The notes: generated by a model from the letters alone, not told the origin. Shown: positions 42,798 to 62,949, counted from the stretch's first letter. The stretch: 64,000 nucleotides of DNA from Xylogone sp. PMI_703 (GCA_021399445.1 JAJTUQ010000005.1:4216001-4280000), one strand, 5' to 3'. A program made the numbers and translations.

Positions 42798-44785
42798 TTA
42801 TCAAGGTAGCGCTATTCAATATACCGTTCTGTTATTTCACTGTATCTTCTGAATGTGAGACAACTACATCAGCTGTTATTCAATAAACATTCATATTTGA
42901 AGATACCTCTTCCAAGAGCTCATAATATTCACTCAAGGTAGGTTGAAAGTCTCCTTCTACTCTGTGCTATGACTTGATTCACTTCAACGTTATAGCTAAC
43001 AGAGAGAGTCTGGCCAGTAGCAATGAGTGAAAGTACAATAGAGACAAGTGAGTATATAACTTACTGCAGAGGCCCTCGTCTCTGAACCATGTGCTACTAG
43101 TGAATAGACAACAAGCAGGTGTATTTAAGAAGACGAGGACTCTCATAAATCAATAAATCCTTGCTACAAAAGGTAAATCTGAAATACTTATCCGAAGCTC
43201 AAGATGTTGAGAGGGCTCTGATACGGTGTTCGATATTTCTACAACAGGTTTCTTTCCCGTAGTTCTGTTATAGAACTGCTACCACATGGTGTCTCCTACA
43301 GCGGCCTCCTGCCTTTAATGAGAGTCTTTCATCTCTAAGGGTGTGTTTTTTATTATAAGAAGAGATTTTTGCCTCCAACAAGAACTTCCTGTCTCTTACA
43401 ACAGTCTCCTGCCTTCTACGAGCCGAAAATGCGGTCAGCATATGACTGACGAGCTGGTCCAAGTGGCTCAAAACAGAGAGAAGCGTGTAATGAAACGCGC
43501 TTTCGAATGGGTCCTGTAGGTCACACATTCCGAATACAGAGAACAAGCCCAACTAGCAGAGTTTAGACCTGCACCGCGACAGCTCCAACCATAGCAAGCG
43601 AATTTCCGACCATGTGTTTGGAATGCTTTGGTGCGGCCTGATCGAGACCGTGATTACCCAAACAGATGTATGTGACTTCAACACTGCCTTTGAATCTAAT
43701 CTCCGTATTCGAAATCCACGCCAGCACGATGGCCATCCCTGCATCTGGCTCAGGAACTATTCAACACGCAGGCCAGGATGCTGCTTTAGTTCGTAAACTT
43801 TGACAGGCAAGCCATTAAGTCCCTGCTTGTGTTCCTCCGCGATGTCCTCGACCTTGGCTGGTTGGTCGAGGCGTCCGATTGAATACGAGCAGGGACTGAG
43901 GAGAGAACCAAGGCGAAGCACATACTACAATGTTGAGACTACGGCTAGTTTATGCTGCAGAGGTAGCCGTTACTGATATAGTCAGGTAGGGCATTAGCAT
44001 GGACCAACATTATGAGGCAAGTTTCGGACAGTCAGCTAGAACGTGGACGGCAAGCTATGTCAATTTTACCGGCGTGGAGAATTTTCACGTTCCATGTCGA
44101 TCTGTTTGAATGGTCTATAAAGGAAGATTTGCGCTACATGCAACGGGGAGCACGGGCTGAGAGAACGCTATTGCCGTAGGGGGAAGATTTTGATGTCGAG
44201 TGAGGAACACGAGAGACTCCCAAACTGCATGGTGCTGCACAGGAACACGCTGTGTAGAAACGTATTGCAGGAAGATGCGATGTGTGGTCACATTGATGGA
44301 TTGTAGAGAGAACTGAGGCTGTGGGAAGAGTTATGATACAAGGCAGTTGGCTCGGAATCTTGGAAATCAGCTCAGTCATAGTGTGCGTCTGCTTGCCCAC
44401 CAGCTAAAGGGCTGCAAGAAATGCCAACTACGCTCCCTTATTCTTTGGTACTGTTGTTTTCTACCTGTGTTTTTGTGACGTTTCTAGAGGGTTTATCGGG
44501 GCACTCAACTTAATTGTGTCTGAATAAACTTCTGTTTTAGATGTGTCTCCAAGCTACAAAGAAGTTGAAAGAAAGGGGGAGTTGCCTGCTCCTTGTGATT
44601 GGTTGGCAAGTAATCTCACTGACCTGTGAAAATTTTGTTGCATATCTGGGTATTATGTCCTTAAGTCTCTCGATTTGTCCCAAAGTCTCTGCAGATGTGC
44701 AACAAAATATTGGAACAACAAGAAACCCGGGCTTGGCCTCTACTTATTGCTTAAGTATCTAGATTACCCCCTACCTCGCTAACAT
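42798..44785. other. 2-kb intergenic region with faint direct repeats
   Basis: No gene recognised. Around 43240-43425 there are loosely repeated segments containing CTCCTGCCTT with CTACA or CAACA upstream. The rest is ordinary AT-rich intergenic DNA between two convergent genes. Confidence 0.45.
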
Positions 44786-46683
44786 CTAAAGCCCATAAAC
44801 ATCTCTCGCATTCTCATTGATAAACTTGATCCCTTCAGCCCTGAAAGTATCATTCTCCGCATAGCTTCCTCCATGCGTACCGTCAACCGTGAAGACAAAA
44901 TTCATGCCAGCCCCTCCGCCTGAAGTCGCGTTATACACCGGCCAAACAGTAGTCCCGGGAATACCATGGTTGTTCGGATCCAGAGTAGCGATAAACGACA
45001 CCCAGCTTCTACTCATCTGATTTGCGAGGTTCACAAATGTGGCAGGCTTATCAGCAAATGGATTAGGATTGTAGTTTCCTTGGCCTTTGATGTTGTAGAA
45101 TACGAATGCTACTTCCTGGAAGTGTGTTGCACCGATATAGGGAGGGACACCGTCTACGACGACATCGAAACGATAGGTGTAAGCGGAAATATTATAATTC
45201 GACCAGGCCGTAGAAGTAGCACGCCGGGGAGCAATAACCACGATATCACCAAAATAGGCAGCCTGTCGCCGCCACTGGAGACCTAATGTGCTCGCAACTA
45301 ATGATCCCGGTTTGATGATCTCCGGATAGGTCGAAAGACTAGGGATCCCAACAGCCTGCTCATCAGGGTAGAGATAGGTTATTATTTTGGCCGTGCAAGA
45401 ATTTGGAGGGATAAGTGTGCTGTTCAGGACAGCCAGGAATTGTTCCGTCGTATTGATCACACCATAGCCCGCTCCAAATGCGGTTTCTTCATCGGTATTG
45501 GTACCAATGATGATTGGGACTTTGGAAAACTTGCCCTGCGCAAGTTGGTTAGAGGGAAAAGTGGCTATGAAATCATTATCGATCTGAGGAGTAAAGGGCC
45601 CGGCGCCGGAAGTATTTAGGGCAGCATTGAGCTCGGAGAAAGGAAGAGAGCGTAGGCATGAAAGTGATGAGGAGGTGTTAGAAGAGGTGCACGATGTCTT
45701 GGCTACAAGAGCGTCGTACGTCTTCTGATAATAGGTGCTATTGAACCCGCCTGGAAAGGTGGCTGGGAACCAGTACACACCAGGTCCACCAGATTCTAGT
45801 ATCGCAGCTCGGTATAATCCATCGTCTCGGCCTAGAACGAGCTGGTAAATGGCTGTTTGTTGACTGGGTTGCTCCAAAAGAGATTCCTACCATTGTAGGC
45901 AAGCAACTGGGCTCCAACGGCTTCTGCACCACCACTTTCACCCCATATTGTAACCTTAGCAGGATCTCCACCGAAGGCCGCAATATTCTCCTGAATCCAC
46001 TGTAGAGCTAATCTCTGGTCACGATATCCTAGATTTGTAGAACCCTCGGCTAGTACCTCCTTACCACCCAGAAAGCCAAACGCCGACAATCTGTACTGAA
46101 TGCTTACGCCAACCATGGGCATGCCCATCTGTACACTGTTCTCTACAATGAAGCTGAGGTTGTACCGAGGATCGTTGGATCCACCCATGAAAAGACCTCC
46201 CCCATGCATCCAAACTGCCACTGGAAGCTTGGAATCAGGGGTTGCCGTGCTCGGTCGAGTGACACTCAGGTAGAGGCAGTCTTCTGATAGGGCATGGTTG
46301 GTGTCGTCCCCGCCGTAACCAACGCAAAATGGCGAGTACTCTGTTGCTCTCTTTATGCCAGTCCAAGTTGAATTTAAGCTCTGAGGGACTCTGAAACGCA
46401 AATCCCCGACAGGTGGCTACAGGAGTCAGTGTCTCGATTCCCTGTACCGTTCAGAGCTTTGACGTACTTGCGCATAGGGTAGTCCAAGGAAGTAATCTTG
46501 GTTATACGAGGTCTGTGCAATTCCGTAGTAAGATCCACTCTTGACTGTCACAACAGGGCCAATAGTTGACGATGGAGATGCTGTAACTGTCACTGTTACA
46601 GTAGAGGCGGCAGATGGACAGGTGGTAGCAGAGGAGAGAGTTGCCAGAATACCCGTGAACAACAGCCGATACAGAACCGCCAT
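44786..46683 (-). CDS. secreted type-B carboxylesterase/lipase
   Basis: Exons 46683-46468, 46416-45891 and 45831-44786 give 595 residues. The true ATG is at 46683; a TTG 12 nt upstream only extends the frame. Signal peptide: MAVLYRLLFTGILATLSSA. A Ser/Thr/Val-rich linker precedes the alpha/beta-hydrolase core. Motifs: GLPYAQPPVGDLRFR (restored by intron 1), EDCLYLSV, WMHGGGLFMGG (oxyanion hole), nucleophile Ser in GESGG, YNGRDDGLYRAAILESGG (restored by intron 2, acceptor TTCTAG), acidic residue in NTDEETAFG, and His in GATHFQEVAFVF. The enzyme hydrolyses esters outside the cell; substrate unknown. Several N-glycosylation sites are present. Confidence 0.93.
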
Positions 46684-47609
46684 TGTAAACTCCAACAGGC
46701 CGAGCTACCCCAGAGATACTGTGAGTAGCAGGAACTGATCTCCTTTTTATAGACATCCCCATCATTATCAACCAGTCCAGCACCGCAGTCAGCCAATGCT
46801 GCACCCATGGTTCCGTTAAGTGGGGAGGCCTGGGAATATTAGAAAGCTGATTCACAAAAAAAGATCTCATAGCTTAAGTGATCTGCAATTTCAGTAGAAC
46901 AGTTGAACTCATTAATGCAGGCAAAAAGGGACTTCAAAGTGAACCATCTGATAGACCTTACTGGATGGAGATGGTTTCCGATCGGACTCAGGGACCGAAT
47001 AGAGGGGGTTCGTGATATTGCCAGGGGAGACGACGTCATAGATGCATTGAAAAAGAGCAGTATTTGTAGAGCGGCGTGACCTTTGCCGCCACGTAGAGCT
47101 GGCGAGAGCAAGTGGGCAGAGCACTGTTAAGCCTTAATTATTGTGTGTTTGACTTGTGTCCGCATATGGCATTTTCCAACTCCAAGAACATTAGTACTGG
47201 TCCAGCACCGAGCTCCCACACCGCACCGAAGACACGCATCTGTTCAATCTAGGAAGGTTTATGAAGTTGGATGGTCATGGGCCGAGGGGCGGGCAGATTG
47301 GTGGGCGAGGCGGGGTACAGGGGTCAGCCGCCCGCATGTGGGGTAGCTGCCACTTAGACCCGTTGACGTATGAAGTCCAGATTCTTGAACCGCCGTCAAA
47401 GGCGAGCAAGCAAGCTGTAGCATCAATTATCCGGCCCTTTTATGGGAGATTTCAATCACCCACTGACGGCACCTTGTCGCCGGTCTCCGATATCATTTCG
47501 GCACCGCAGGCCGGCCATAAAACTTGGATAACAGCAGCGGCAGCAATAGAATGGAAGCTCCAAGAAGCGCTCTGGGCCAAAAATATTCAAGTTGACAGTT
47601 CTCGATTTA
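46684..47609. other. intergenic between two minus-strand genes
   Basis: Contains the esterase promoter and the 3' flank of SLX1. Short frames only; nothing recognised. Confidence 0.5.
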
Positions 47610-49088
47610 TCAATCCAGCTGGTCAATATCATCCCACTCGCTATCTTCAATAACATTAGGAAATGCGGTGGCTGAAGATGCTGCTGCATGTACCTTAGCG
47701 GCCGTGTTGGCGGTGAAATTGCTGTCAGAGTCTTCTGAGTCCGGAATCTCATGCCACATACCACCAGTACCTGATCCCACGGTTTTAGACTGGGAATCCG
47801 GCGGTATATCGTCGTCAGTCGCATCACTCATATCTAACTGTGATTCTGTGTCTTCCTCCAAATCAGATGTTTCTGACGCTGAAGGGGCCTGATGCATATT
47901 AGTGGCAGCTTTACTACGTCTTTTCTTCAACAACTTCTCGACTTCTTTTTGTCCGCGCATCCGGAGACTGAGCTCTTTCACCACATCTATCCAGGCATAT
48001 TCCGTTTTACAGCTTGGACAGGTGCCTTGGATTGGCAGCATTGACTCGTCATCGCCGACCAAGAAGTGCCTGCTCAGACAGGTCACATGGGTGACAGCTT
48101 GGCAGGTAGGATTTGGGCAGATGGTATATATTCCTCCGTCGTGCTCAAGATCAACATGGCAGATTGCACATGATCCTTCTCGCTCGAAAAGGGTGATATC
48201 TCTTCCTTTCAAGACATGCTGCTTCTGCTTCCCATAGTCGATATTCAATGCGTGAATGCCATGACTGGGGATTCCCTCCTTGCTGACTCCCTTGCTGTTA
48301 GTATCCACATCCCCGTAAGCCGCTACTGGCTCGTTAAGAGGAAAATCTAGTATGACTGGGAAGGTATCTCGGAGTTGTTCAGGTGCGGCCTGAGATAAGC
48401 GGAGCCATTCCTTATGCAGGTCTTCCGCAAAGAAGCGAACATCGAGAGGCCATCTTGAGAACGAGGGAACTCTTAGTAGGAGGTGTAAATTCGATAGCAG
48501 GGATTTGACCGTGTTCCGAGGAGTTTTTGGTTGTCCATTTCTCTTCTTTTGAGTAGCAAATGAGAGGCGAGATTCAGGGGGGATATGCTGGGTTATATGG
48601 GGGTGTTGCCATGCCCATCTGCGAGTATAATATTAGGCAATGCTCGACAACGGATAAGAAATGGACATGATCAACAAGAACAAGCCTTCAACATGCGATC
48701 TGGAGAGACCAAAATCCGAAAAGGCTCATGTAATGAGGTGTATCACGTGGAAGCAATCACGTGATTCTAGACAAATGCTGGATGCGACTCACTCGAATTT
48801 CAGCGCAGCAATCTGACTGGGAAAGCCTGTAACGATGCAACCCATCTCCCATGGCCGCAGACTGTCCTTCTTCGTTCGGGCAGCGCCGCCCTTGGCCAAT
48901 CCGTTGTGCTGACGAAGACGACGTACTGCACGACATCAGCAAAACATCCATGGATGCGCGGCAGCCATTTCTTGCGCGGGCGTACCTGGATTGGGTGTCG
49001 AGCCTATATACAGGCCTCTGCTGTGGTTCACAGTGGACCTGAGCAGATAGCAGCAATAGAAGGCGGGAATTGGGCGCTCTGGGGCCAT
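47610..49088 (-). CDS. SLX1: structure-specific endonuclease subunit SLX1
   Basis: Exons 49088-48986, 48925-48793 and 48618-47610 (introns 60 and 174 nt) give 414 residues. The GIY-YIG nuclease domain opens with [15 protein letters not shown] and [19 protein letters not shown], continues [20 protein letters not shown], and has the metal-binding Glu in KFEWAWQHPH. The C-terminal RING-like zinc domain is CAICHVDL...[11 protein letters not shown]...CLSRHFL...CPSCK. An acidic tail follows with DSEDSD and [14 protein letters not shown]1 with scaffold SLX4 cuts branched DNA (5' flaps, Holliday junctions) in the nucleus. An in-frame ATG at 49133 could add 15 residues. The second intron is unusually long and contains two CACGTG motifs. 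Confidence 0.95.
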
Positions 49089-49133
49089 CTTCACGACGAG
49101 CGCAGGGCGATCTGACTCGCAGTTCTGGTCCAT

Positions 49134-55972
<6,839 letters not shown>

Positions 55973-57219
55973 TTGCTTGACGATATACCCCATTACATCA
56001 CCTGGGAACCTTTTCCTTTCTTATCGAAATCATCATTCCAAGGAGTCTAAAACCATTCTAGAAGGAGAGGCGTCCATAACGCACTGTTTAATATGCTACG
56101 CTTACTTGTATCATATTTCGTTTTCCTTTTTCTTTTCTCTGATCATATATACAACATGGAAATTTGCGGCGGCGGTGTTAAAAGAGCAAATAATTGTTTT
56201 CTTCGGCAGCTCTATGCGGCGGGGGAGTATTGGCATTGGACTGGCTTTTGGTCTGCGATTCTCCCACCTTGATTGGCACATTTGACTTTGGTCATTCTTC
56301 GCTGCTGTTAACACAGCACACGTCTTGGCGTGGCTTGATTCCTTTGGAATGAAATGTAACCATCATAGCTGTTACATAACAAATATTACAGATAGAAATG
56401 CTTTATGAAGTTCTGCTATAGGTCTGGACTAAAGTACTCATGTGGTAGAAGTTGGACATTCAACCCAGCAAGAATAGGCTATTATCTCGATGAGTGACTG
56501 AGAAATCAGGCACAGTGGTATGCCATCTTCTAACCTCTTGTAAGCCAACGGTGAGTGAATACGTCAATAGACCTACACTTACAACTTTCGTTTTTAGCCT
56601 ATCTTAATAACCACACATAGTTGCTACCTCGGATTCATTCCAAGGACGAATCGAATTTCGTCATAGAGCAAACGATCTCACATAACTCACCGGGATATCC
56701 AGCTAATTATAGATCTTGTTACCATCTTATCTTGTCTTTGTCAATGCATGTCTCACCTACTCTCAATAGCCCTCCGTCCGCTATCATTTCCCCTTTCACA
56801 ATCGTCGCGGCTCAAGGTGCATATAAGGCGGATGCACGTTTTAATCCAGTTTTGCAAACATGATTGCTCTCCGGTTTGAAACATGAAAGAATGGAGAGAA
56901 GCCTTGAAGTTCGCTGCTTTTGTCATACCTTACGGATATTGAATATGCGAGCAAGTATTCTCTGAAAGCGAGTGAATTCCTGCATGTATAGTTCCTGTGC
57001 ATTGATGGTTTGTTCAATTCATTCACTCGGTTTCTTCACACCATATTCAATCTGATTGCGATTGAATAATCGTCCTTATATACGGCCTTTTGGATATTTT
57101 CTCAATTACTTTCCGGTAAGCTATTTTGAAACTCCTGTGCTTGATTAAACTTCCCAAATCAAACAATCCATCATAAGATCACAAAGAAAAGAGTGGTGAG
57201 AGCAATTCCCGAGTTGGAT
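55973..57219. other. intergenic between KDM5 and the SET gene
   Basis: Same-strand interval holding the KDM5 3' flank and the SET-gene promoter. No gene, repeat or RNA recognised. Confidence 0.5.
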
Positions 57220-59367
57220 ATGGCGGTAGATACGGAAGAGCGTAAGCCTACTCCTGGTCTTCTGCCGGCTATTTGGGGCCCCGAAGAAGCTGTCAAACTA
57301 GAGCCCAAAAAGCTAGGTCATACGAATAGTTTCGCAGTTACCCCTTATTATTATCCCGGATCAGAGTCTCAACAAACTATTGCATCACAGGTCCCAGAGG
57401 CTTCTAATCCAGTTTCGAGTCATGTCACCGTCAGCAACGATGTTACAATTGATCTTCGTACCGAATGGATAGGTACAAGTCCATTTTTTACAGATCAAAA
57501 TATAGAATTACAGATTAATGTAAGCCAATCTCTTTTATACATCACTACTCTCATAATATTTCTCCAAAGGGGTTAACTAACTATATACACTCAGGGAGAC
57601 CTTGATAAACTCATCTCCTACCGTGAAGCCATTGTGCATGATATTGCGGCATCGCCTTATGACCCTATCTTTTACTTAGAACTGAGTCGGTGCGATTGTA
57701 AGCTAGGCTTCACTGATATTGGTGTAGCATCAGCTCATAAAGCTCTTCTCCTTATTGAAGCTGGACTTGGTATTGATACAGAAAATCCCCTTCCAGATAC
57801 ATGGCGCAAAAGCGTCATCAAGTGCATGAAGTTCAGGCTGTGCGGCTCCTCATCTACTATAATAAATGACGAACTTCAGTATCTTCATTTAGACACATAT
57901 CTCCAGCTCCTACGCGGATTCCTGGGTTGTGCAGCATATTGGGACGGGCTTCTATTGGTCAAGAAAGCTCTCAAGCTGTTCCCGAAACATGGAGAATTGC
58001 TGGAGATCCAACAAATTCTCAGCGAATCTTTCAAAGACAAGCATAATGACCTGGTACAAATGGGAGTTGCGGAAGATATCGTAGCACTGACTAGAACGGG
58101 GAAGATCTTTCAAAAGCCGTATCCTTGGATAGATCAAGAATTATACTTTAGGACACCACAGCTATTGAAGAAGATTAACAAGGGTTTGAGATCGAGCTCG
58201 TGTGAGGTGAAGCCTGCTGTTTTTACTCAACAAAACGATGGCACCGGCACGAATGATGAAGATGCAACGGATGCAGAAAATATAAATACACGTCCACTTG
58301 GTCTATTTGCATCCAGAGATATCAAGGAAGGAGAGATCATTTTGGAAGACAGCACCCTTATTGGTATCTCAGATGTACCATCGAGTGCACTGAAACATTG
58401 CGATGCCTGTCATGCGTCACTCATAATTCCCTTCATCCACCCATCCAAGATTGTTCAGCCGACCTGCTGCAAGGATGTTGCATTTTGCAGTCAAAGCTGT
58501 CATGACACAGCAATGAAAAGATATCACCGAATGCTCTGTGGAAAGGATTGGGATTGGCTTTATTCCGCACCTGGTCGGCCCAGGAGCCGTGATAGCAAAG
58601 GCCCTGATGATAAGTGGCGCCCAGTAATGTTTCTGCGAACCATGGCAATTGTCCTAAATGATATGAGAAGCAAACCTAGAAAGAATGGAGAGACGGTCCA
58701 TCCGCTACAACATGAGCTGCTTGCTCGTATGGCCGCCAATTACCCATCACCAGACAAGATTGTACCTGAAGTGGACCATGACTGGCAATATTTCGAGAAT
58801 GTCGTTGCTCCAACCAAAATACTCATTTCCCTTGGAGTCAATGTCTTCACAAATACGGAGCTTACACCCGAGGTCATACAGACGATATACTGGAGATTAG
58901 AGAATAATGCAAATATGTCTACCGTCTCTCTTCCTATTCGAAGAGATCGAAACAACCAACTTTCCGTTGTGAAGCAGGGGGATAAGAACCAAACCGAACT
59001 GTTCAAGATGACCGCCGTCAGTCTCAATCCGAATTACCTATTCTTCAACCATAGTTGCCAACCAAACGTCAGCTGGCTCGGAGCACCACCGGATCCCTTT
59101 GTAAACATTGAATGGCTGAAGGGCTCAAGTGGGAGCGTCATCAGACCTGGATCGAGTACCGTCCTTTGTGTAGCTGCAAGGGATATAAAGAAAGGAGAAG
59201 AATTGAAAATCAGTTACATTGGAGACCCAACTGGAGAACGTGATGAGCATGGTAGGGAGGGAAGGAAATATTGGCTAAAGAAGTGGTTTGAGAATGGCTG
59301 TGGATGCACTTTGTGTGAGAAAGAAAGGCAGGAGGAAGACGGTTTTGATATTGAGGAACGGGATTGA
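57220..59367 (+). CDS. SET-domain lysine methyltransferase with MYND-like insert
   Basis: Exons 57220-57519 and 57595-59367 (75-nt intron) give 690 residues; the ATG at 57220 is chosen because the longer frame starts with GTG. The N-terminal third is helical and TPR-like (DLDKLISYREAIVHDI, VASAHKALLLIEA). The SET domain starts RPLGLFASRDIKEGEIILED, is interrupted by a Cys/His cluster near residues 370-412 (CDACHASL...CCKDVAFCSQSC...CGKDWDW), and resumes with FFNHSCQPNVSW, VLCVAARDIKKGEELKISYI, and post-SET-type GCGCTLC. This is the SMYD-like architecture of fungal SET proteins. The substrate may be histone or non-histone and cannot be told from sequence. Confidence 0.9.
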
Positions 59368-59830
59368 GAGGACTTTCGTCGGTTTGAAGATGCTAACTGC
59401 CATCTAGACGTATGCTTTCCCTTGGAAGATGCGACCTGCACTTCCCTTATTTCTCCCTTTATGGATTTTGCGTAGTTAACATCTTTTCTTTTCTTTTCTT
59501 TACATTGCATGGACGATGGTATTGGCCATTGAGAATTTTAATAGGATAGTCATTAAGAGAATTCATCTAGGAAATAACACAATTTGAACTCTAGCAAGAG
59601 TATTTCCCATCGTATTATTTCTAGGAACGCTCATTGCCATCCGTGAAAAATCAACTCTTGAAATGATCAAATTGTTAGCCTATTAGCGCTTTTGTAAACA
59701 AGTGAACCTCTACCATGACACCGTCACCCAAAGTTTGAAAAGTTCCACAAGCAATTGTGACTGTCCTTGTGGACTTCTGCGTGGATTACATACAGTACGT
59801 AGTATACATTGAGCCAAGCCACCTGTAGTC
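59368..59830. other. convergent 3' intergenic region
   Basis: Between the 3' ends of the SET and SF3a60 genes; AT-rich, nothing recognised. Confidence 0.5.
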
Positions 59831-61378
59831 TTATAACAGGCCTTGCTTTTGCAAATCATAATACACTTTTTCGGGCATAACGTTACCCTCAGCATCCTCC
59901 ATCTGGACGATGCTACCCTCATCAACCTTATTCTTCTTCTTCTCCCTCTGTATCTTATCCCAGAGTTTGAGTGCGTCCTCCAGTCCTGTAATTTCTCTGA
60001 ATAACGTCGTATTGGTGATTCCCAAACATTTCAGGCCGTAGATATGACGAGCTTCATTGAAATGCTTATCAAAGGCGCGTCTACCCATATAGACATAATT
60101 TCCGCAGATCTCACACTTGAACTCCACGCCGAGACCGTGGAGCTTGTAAAGCCAGAAAGGTATAGGTTTACCATCCCAAGCCAGTGGCAGCTTCAAGGGA
60201 TTATAGATCTTCTCTTCGCCTTCGGATTCATTATCGGATTCCTCCTTTGCAGCAGCTGATGATTCGGCAAATAGTGCATCCAGCTCCATCTGTCGCTCTC
60301 TCTCTGTCATGCCTTGCTTTCGTTCCACATTGATCCTAGTTTCGCTTCTCTCTTGAGACATGGCAGCAGCGAGACACCTAACTCGATTCTCCCGCTCCGC
60401 AACTGCTCGCTCCTTTAATCGCCAGGTGCTTGTGTTCGGCCGGGCAGAACCTTCAGAAGCTCCTCCGCTTTCTGCTTCTCGTGCTGCTCTCGCCTCAGCA
60501 GCTCGGATGTGCTTCTTGCCGCTTAGATGGCCTTTGTATACGTTCTCATTCTTAAACTCCTTCTCACAATCTGCGCACCAAATACCATCACCACTAGGGC
60601 CATTTGCTTGGGGCTGAGCTTCTAGATCCCATCCAGGGACGCTGTTGTTCTCCCACGCCTGGTCGAATTCCTCATCGAATGAGCGGAAGAGTTTGTCAAG
60701 ATCCTCAAGAGGCCGTGTCCTTCGTATGAAGCCTTCTAAGTAGTTGGCCAATTCGCCAACATAATTGAAGTAGACGTCAGTCATCTTGTCAGGCCGCTTG
60801 ATATTGCATTGTGGCGGAGTGAAGACATCGAAATTATCGAGATATTGTAGATAAGTAAGGCGCTTGATATTAGGGAGGTTGAGATAAAGCTCGTGCATAG
60901 TCGTAAGATCCAAAAATCTTCCAAAGGCTTCTTCACCCGTAAACATGTTGTCCACTTCAGAAGCCATGTACTCTCCTTCACCAGGCGCTTTCTTCTTGTA
61001 CGCCTTTTCTAAATTCTCCACTGGTTCATTGGGATACCTTTGGTGAAACGACTTAATCTCTGCTAGTTCCTTATAGAAAGCTTCCAGAGGTTCACCTGTT
61101 GAAATGGTTTGAATCTCCTTGCTTCGAGATCCATCCGCATCTTTGTAAATGTCGAGCAGTCTTTTGGATTGATCCTGTATTCGGTCAAGAAAACTGGCTA
61201 TTTGGTGGTCACGGTTTAATCTTTCTCGAATCTAGCACCCAGTGTTAGCCTTCGAGGGCTGTCAGGCAGCGAGTCTGCAAATACTTACATGTCGTGGCTC
61301 ATCTGCGATTCGATCAGCAATACCCTGCTCTAGTCTCTCGAGATCCTCATGGAGAAATCTCTGCTCTTCTAGAATCAT
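59831..61378 (-). CDS. PRP9: splicing factor 3A subunit 3 (SF3a60/Prp9)
   Basis: Exons 61378-61289 and 61231-59831 (57-nt intron, GTAAGT...GCTAG) give 496 residues. It starts MILEEQRFLHEDLERLEQGI, the family N-terminus, followed by DIYKDADGSRSKEI and the conserved central block MFTGEEAFGRFLDL with NLPNIKRLTYLQYL. A U1-type C2H2 zinc finger (CADCEKEFKNENVYKGHLSG, with KKH) and a C-terminal matrin-like finger (CEICGNYVYMGRRAFDKHF) are present; the latter is in the highly conserved domain GLKCLGITNTTLFREIT. The protein is a component of U2 snRNP acting at the branch site in pre-spliceosome assembly. Confidence 0.95.
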
Positions 61379-61644
61379 TATTCCCGCGAATGAACGTGTC
61401 TAAACTCTAGATATGATAGTTAAGTGACCAATGATGTTTCTGACGTTCGTTGGCGTCTTTGTCTTGGTGATTGAAACATTGATTGATGCCGAGGAACCTG
61501 AGGCTCTGGAAGTTTTCGCGCCACCCAATCAGCCGCGCGCCTTTCAATCGCCACTAGATTTTGAGAGCCTTGTTCAACTTAAATCCTAACCACCACAACG
61601 AAGTAACGATATATCCACCAAATATATCTAAAACAATCGACAAA
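61379..61644. promoter_or_regulatory. short divergent promoter, SF3a60 and eIF4A3
   Basis: Only 266 bp separate the start codons of two RNA-processing genes pointing apart, which makes shared control likely. No TATA box stands out. Confidence 0.45.
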
Positions 61645-62949
61645 ATGGCCGACGGAATAGATCGCAAAGCTGATGAAAGGCTCGAGTTTACAACATCTCA
61701 AGATGTGACTGTAGCTCCTACTTTTCAGGATATGCACTTGAAGGGTATGCTCTCCAGTAATAGATGGTTATAAACGTTCCTGACAAATTTACAGAGAATC
61801 TACTTCGTGGAATCTACGCGTACGGTTATGAATCTCCTTCAGCTGTGCAATCCCGTGCTATTGTTCAGATTTGTAAGGGCCGTGATACTATTGCGCAAGC
61901 GCAATCTGGTACTGGTAAAACAGCTACATTCTCAATAAGCATGCTCCAGGTTATCGATACTGCAGTACGAGAGACCCAGGCCCTTGTTCTATCGCCTACC
62001 CGAGAGCTTGCGACTCAGATTCAATCAGTTGTGATGGCTCTGGGAGACTATATGAACGTTCAGTGTCATGCTTGTATCGGAGGAACAAATGTTGGTGAAG
62101 ATATTCGGAAGCTAGATTACGGCCAACACATTGTGTCTGGTACGCCAGGTCGTGTCGCTGATATGATTCGTCGCCGCAACCTCCGAACTCGACATATCAA
62201 GATGCTGGTTCTCGACGAGGCTGATGAACTTTTGAACCGCGGTTTCAGAGAGCAAATATACGATGTCTATCGCTACCTTCCACCCGCGACACAAGTAGTG
62301 GTGGTATCCGCCACTCTTCCTTACGATGTACTCGATATGACGACAAAGTTTATGACCGATCCAGTTCGGATTCTCGTCAAGCGTGATGAATTGACTTTGG
62401 AAGGCCTGAAACAGTACTTTATTGCTGTGGAAAAAGAAGAATGGAAATTTGATACACTCTGCGACCTCTACGATACCCTTACTATTACCCAAGCTGTCAT
62501 TTTCTGCAACACACGAAGAAAGGTGGACTGGTTGACTGATAAGATGCGTGAGGCCAACTTCACTGTTTCCTCAATGCACGGAGAAATGCCCCAGAAGGAG
62601 CGAGACAGTATTATGCAAGACTTCCGCCAAGGCAACTCACGGGTTCTCATCTCCACTGATGTCTGGGCTCGTGGTATCGATGTTCAACAAGTCTCACTAG
62701 TCATCAACTACGATTTACCTAGCAATCGTGAGAACTATATCCACAGAATTGGTCGTAGTGGTAGATTTGGACGAAAAGGTGTGGCTATCAACTTTGTTAC
62801 GAGCGAAGATGTCAGAATTTTGCGTGATATTGAGTGTAAGTCCTTCCTTCCTAATGTGAAATCCCACGGTGGAATGCTGACAATTACTAGTATACTACTC
62901 AACTCAGATCGATGAAATGCCAATGAATGTTGCAGACCTTTTGGCATAG
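61645..62949 (+). CDS. FAL1: DEAD-box RNA helicase eIF4A3/Fal1
   Basis: Exons 61645-61744, 61795-62835 and 62891-62949 give 399 residues. All DEAD-box motifs are present: upstream Gln in [18 protein letters not shown] (I), PTRELA (Ia), GG and TPGR (Ib), DEAD (II), SAT (III), [12 protein letters not shown] (IV), [15 protein letters not shown] (V) and [11 protein letters not shown] (VI). The end ([20 protein letters not shown]) matches eIF4A3 rather than eIF4A1, and requires the last intron (GTAAGT...CTAG). The product is an ATP-dependent helicase in nucleolar rRNA processing (yeast Fal1) and, where exon-junction complexes exist, their core. Confidence 0.95.

Noticed and set aside
45832..45890. 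Apparent frameshift in the esterase gene
   Set aside because: A 59-nt GT...AG intron with acceptor TTCTAG joins the two frames and restores the conserved N-G-R-D-D-G-L-Y segment.
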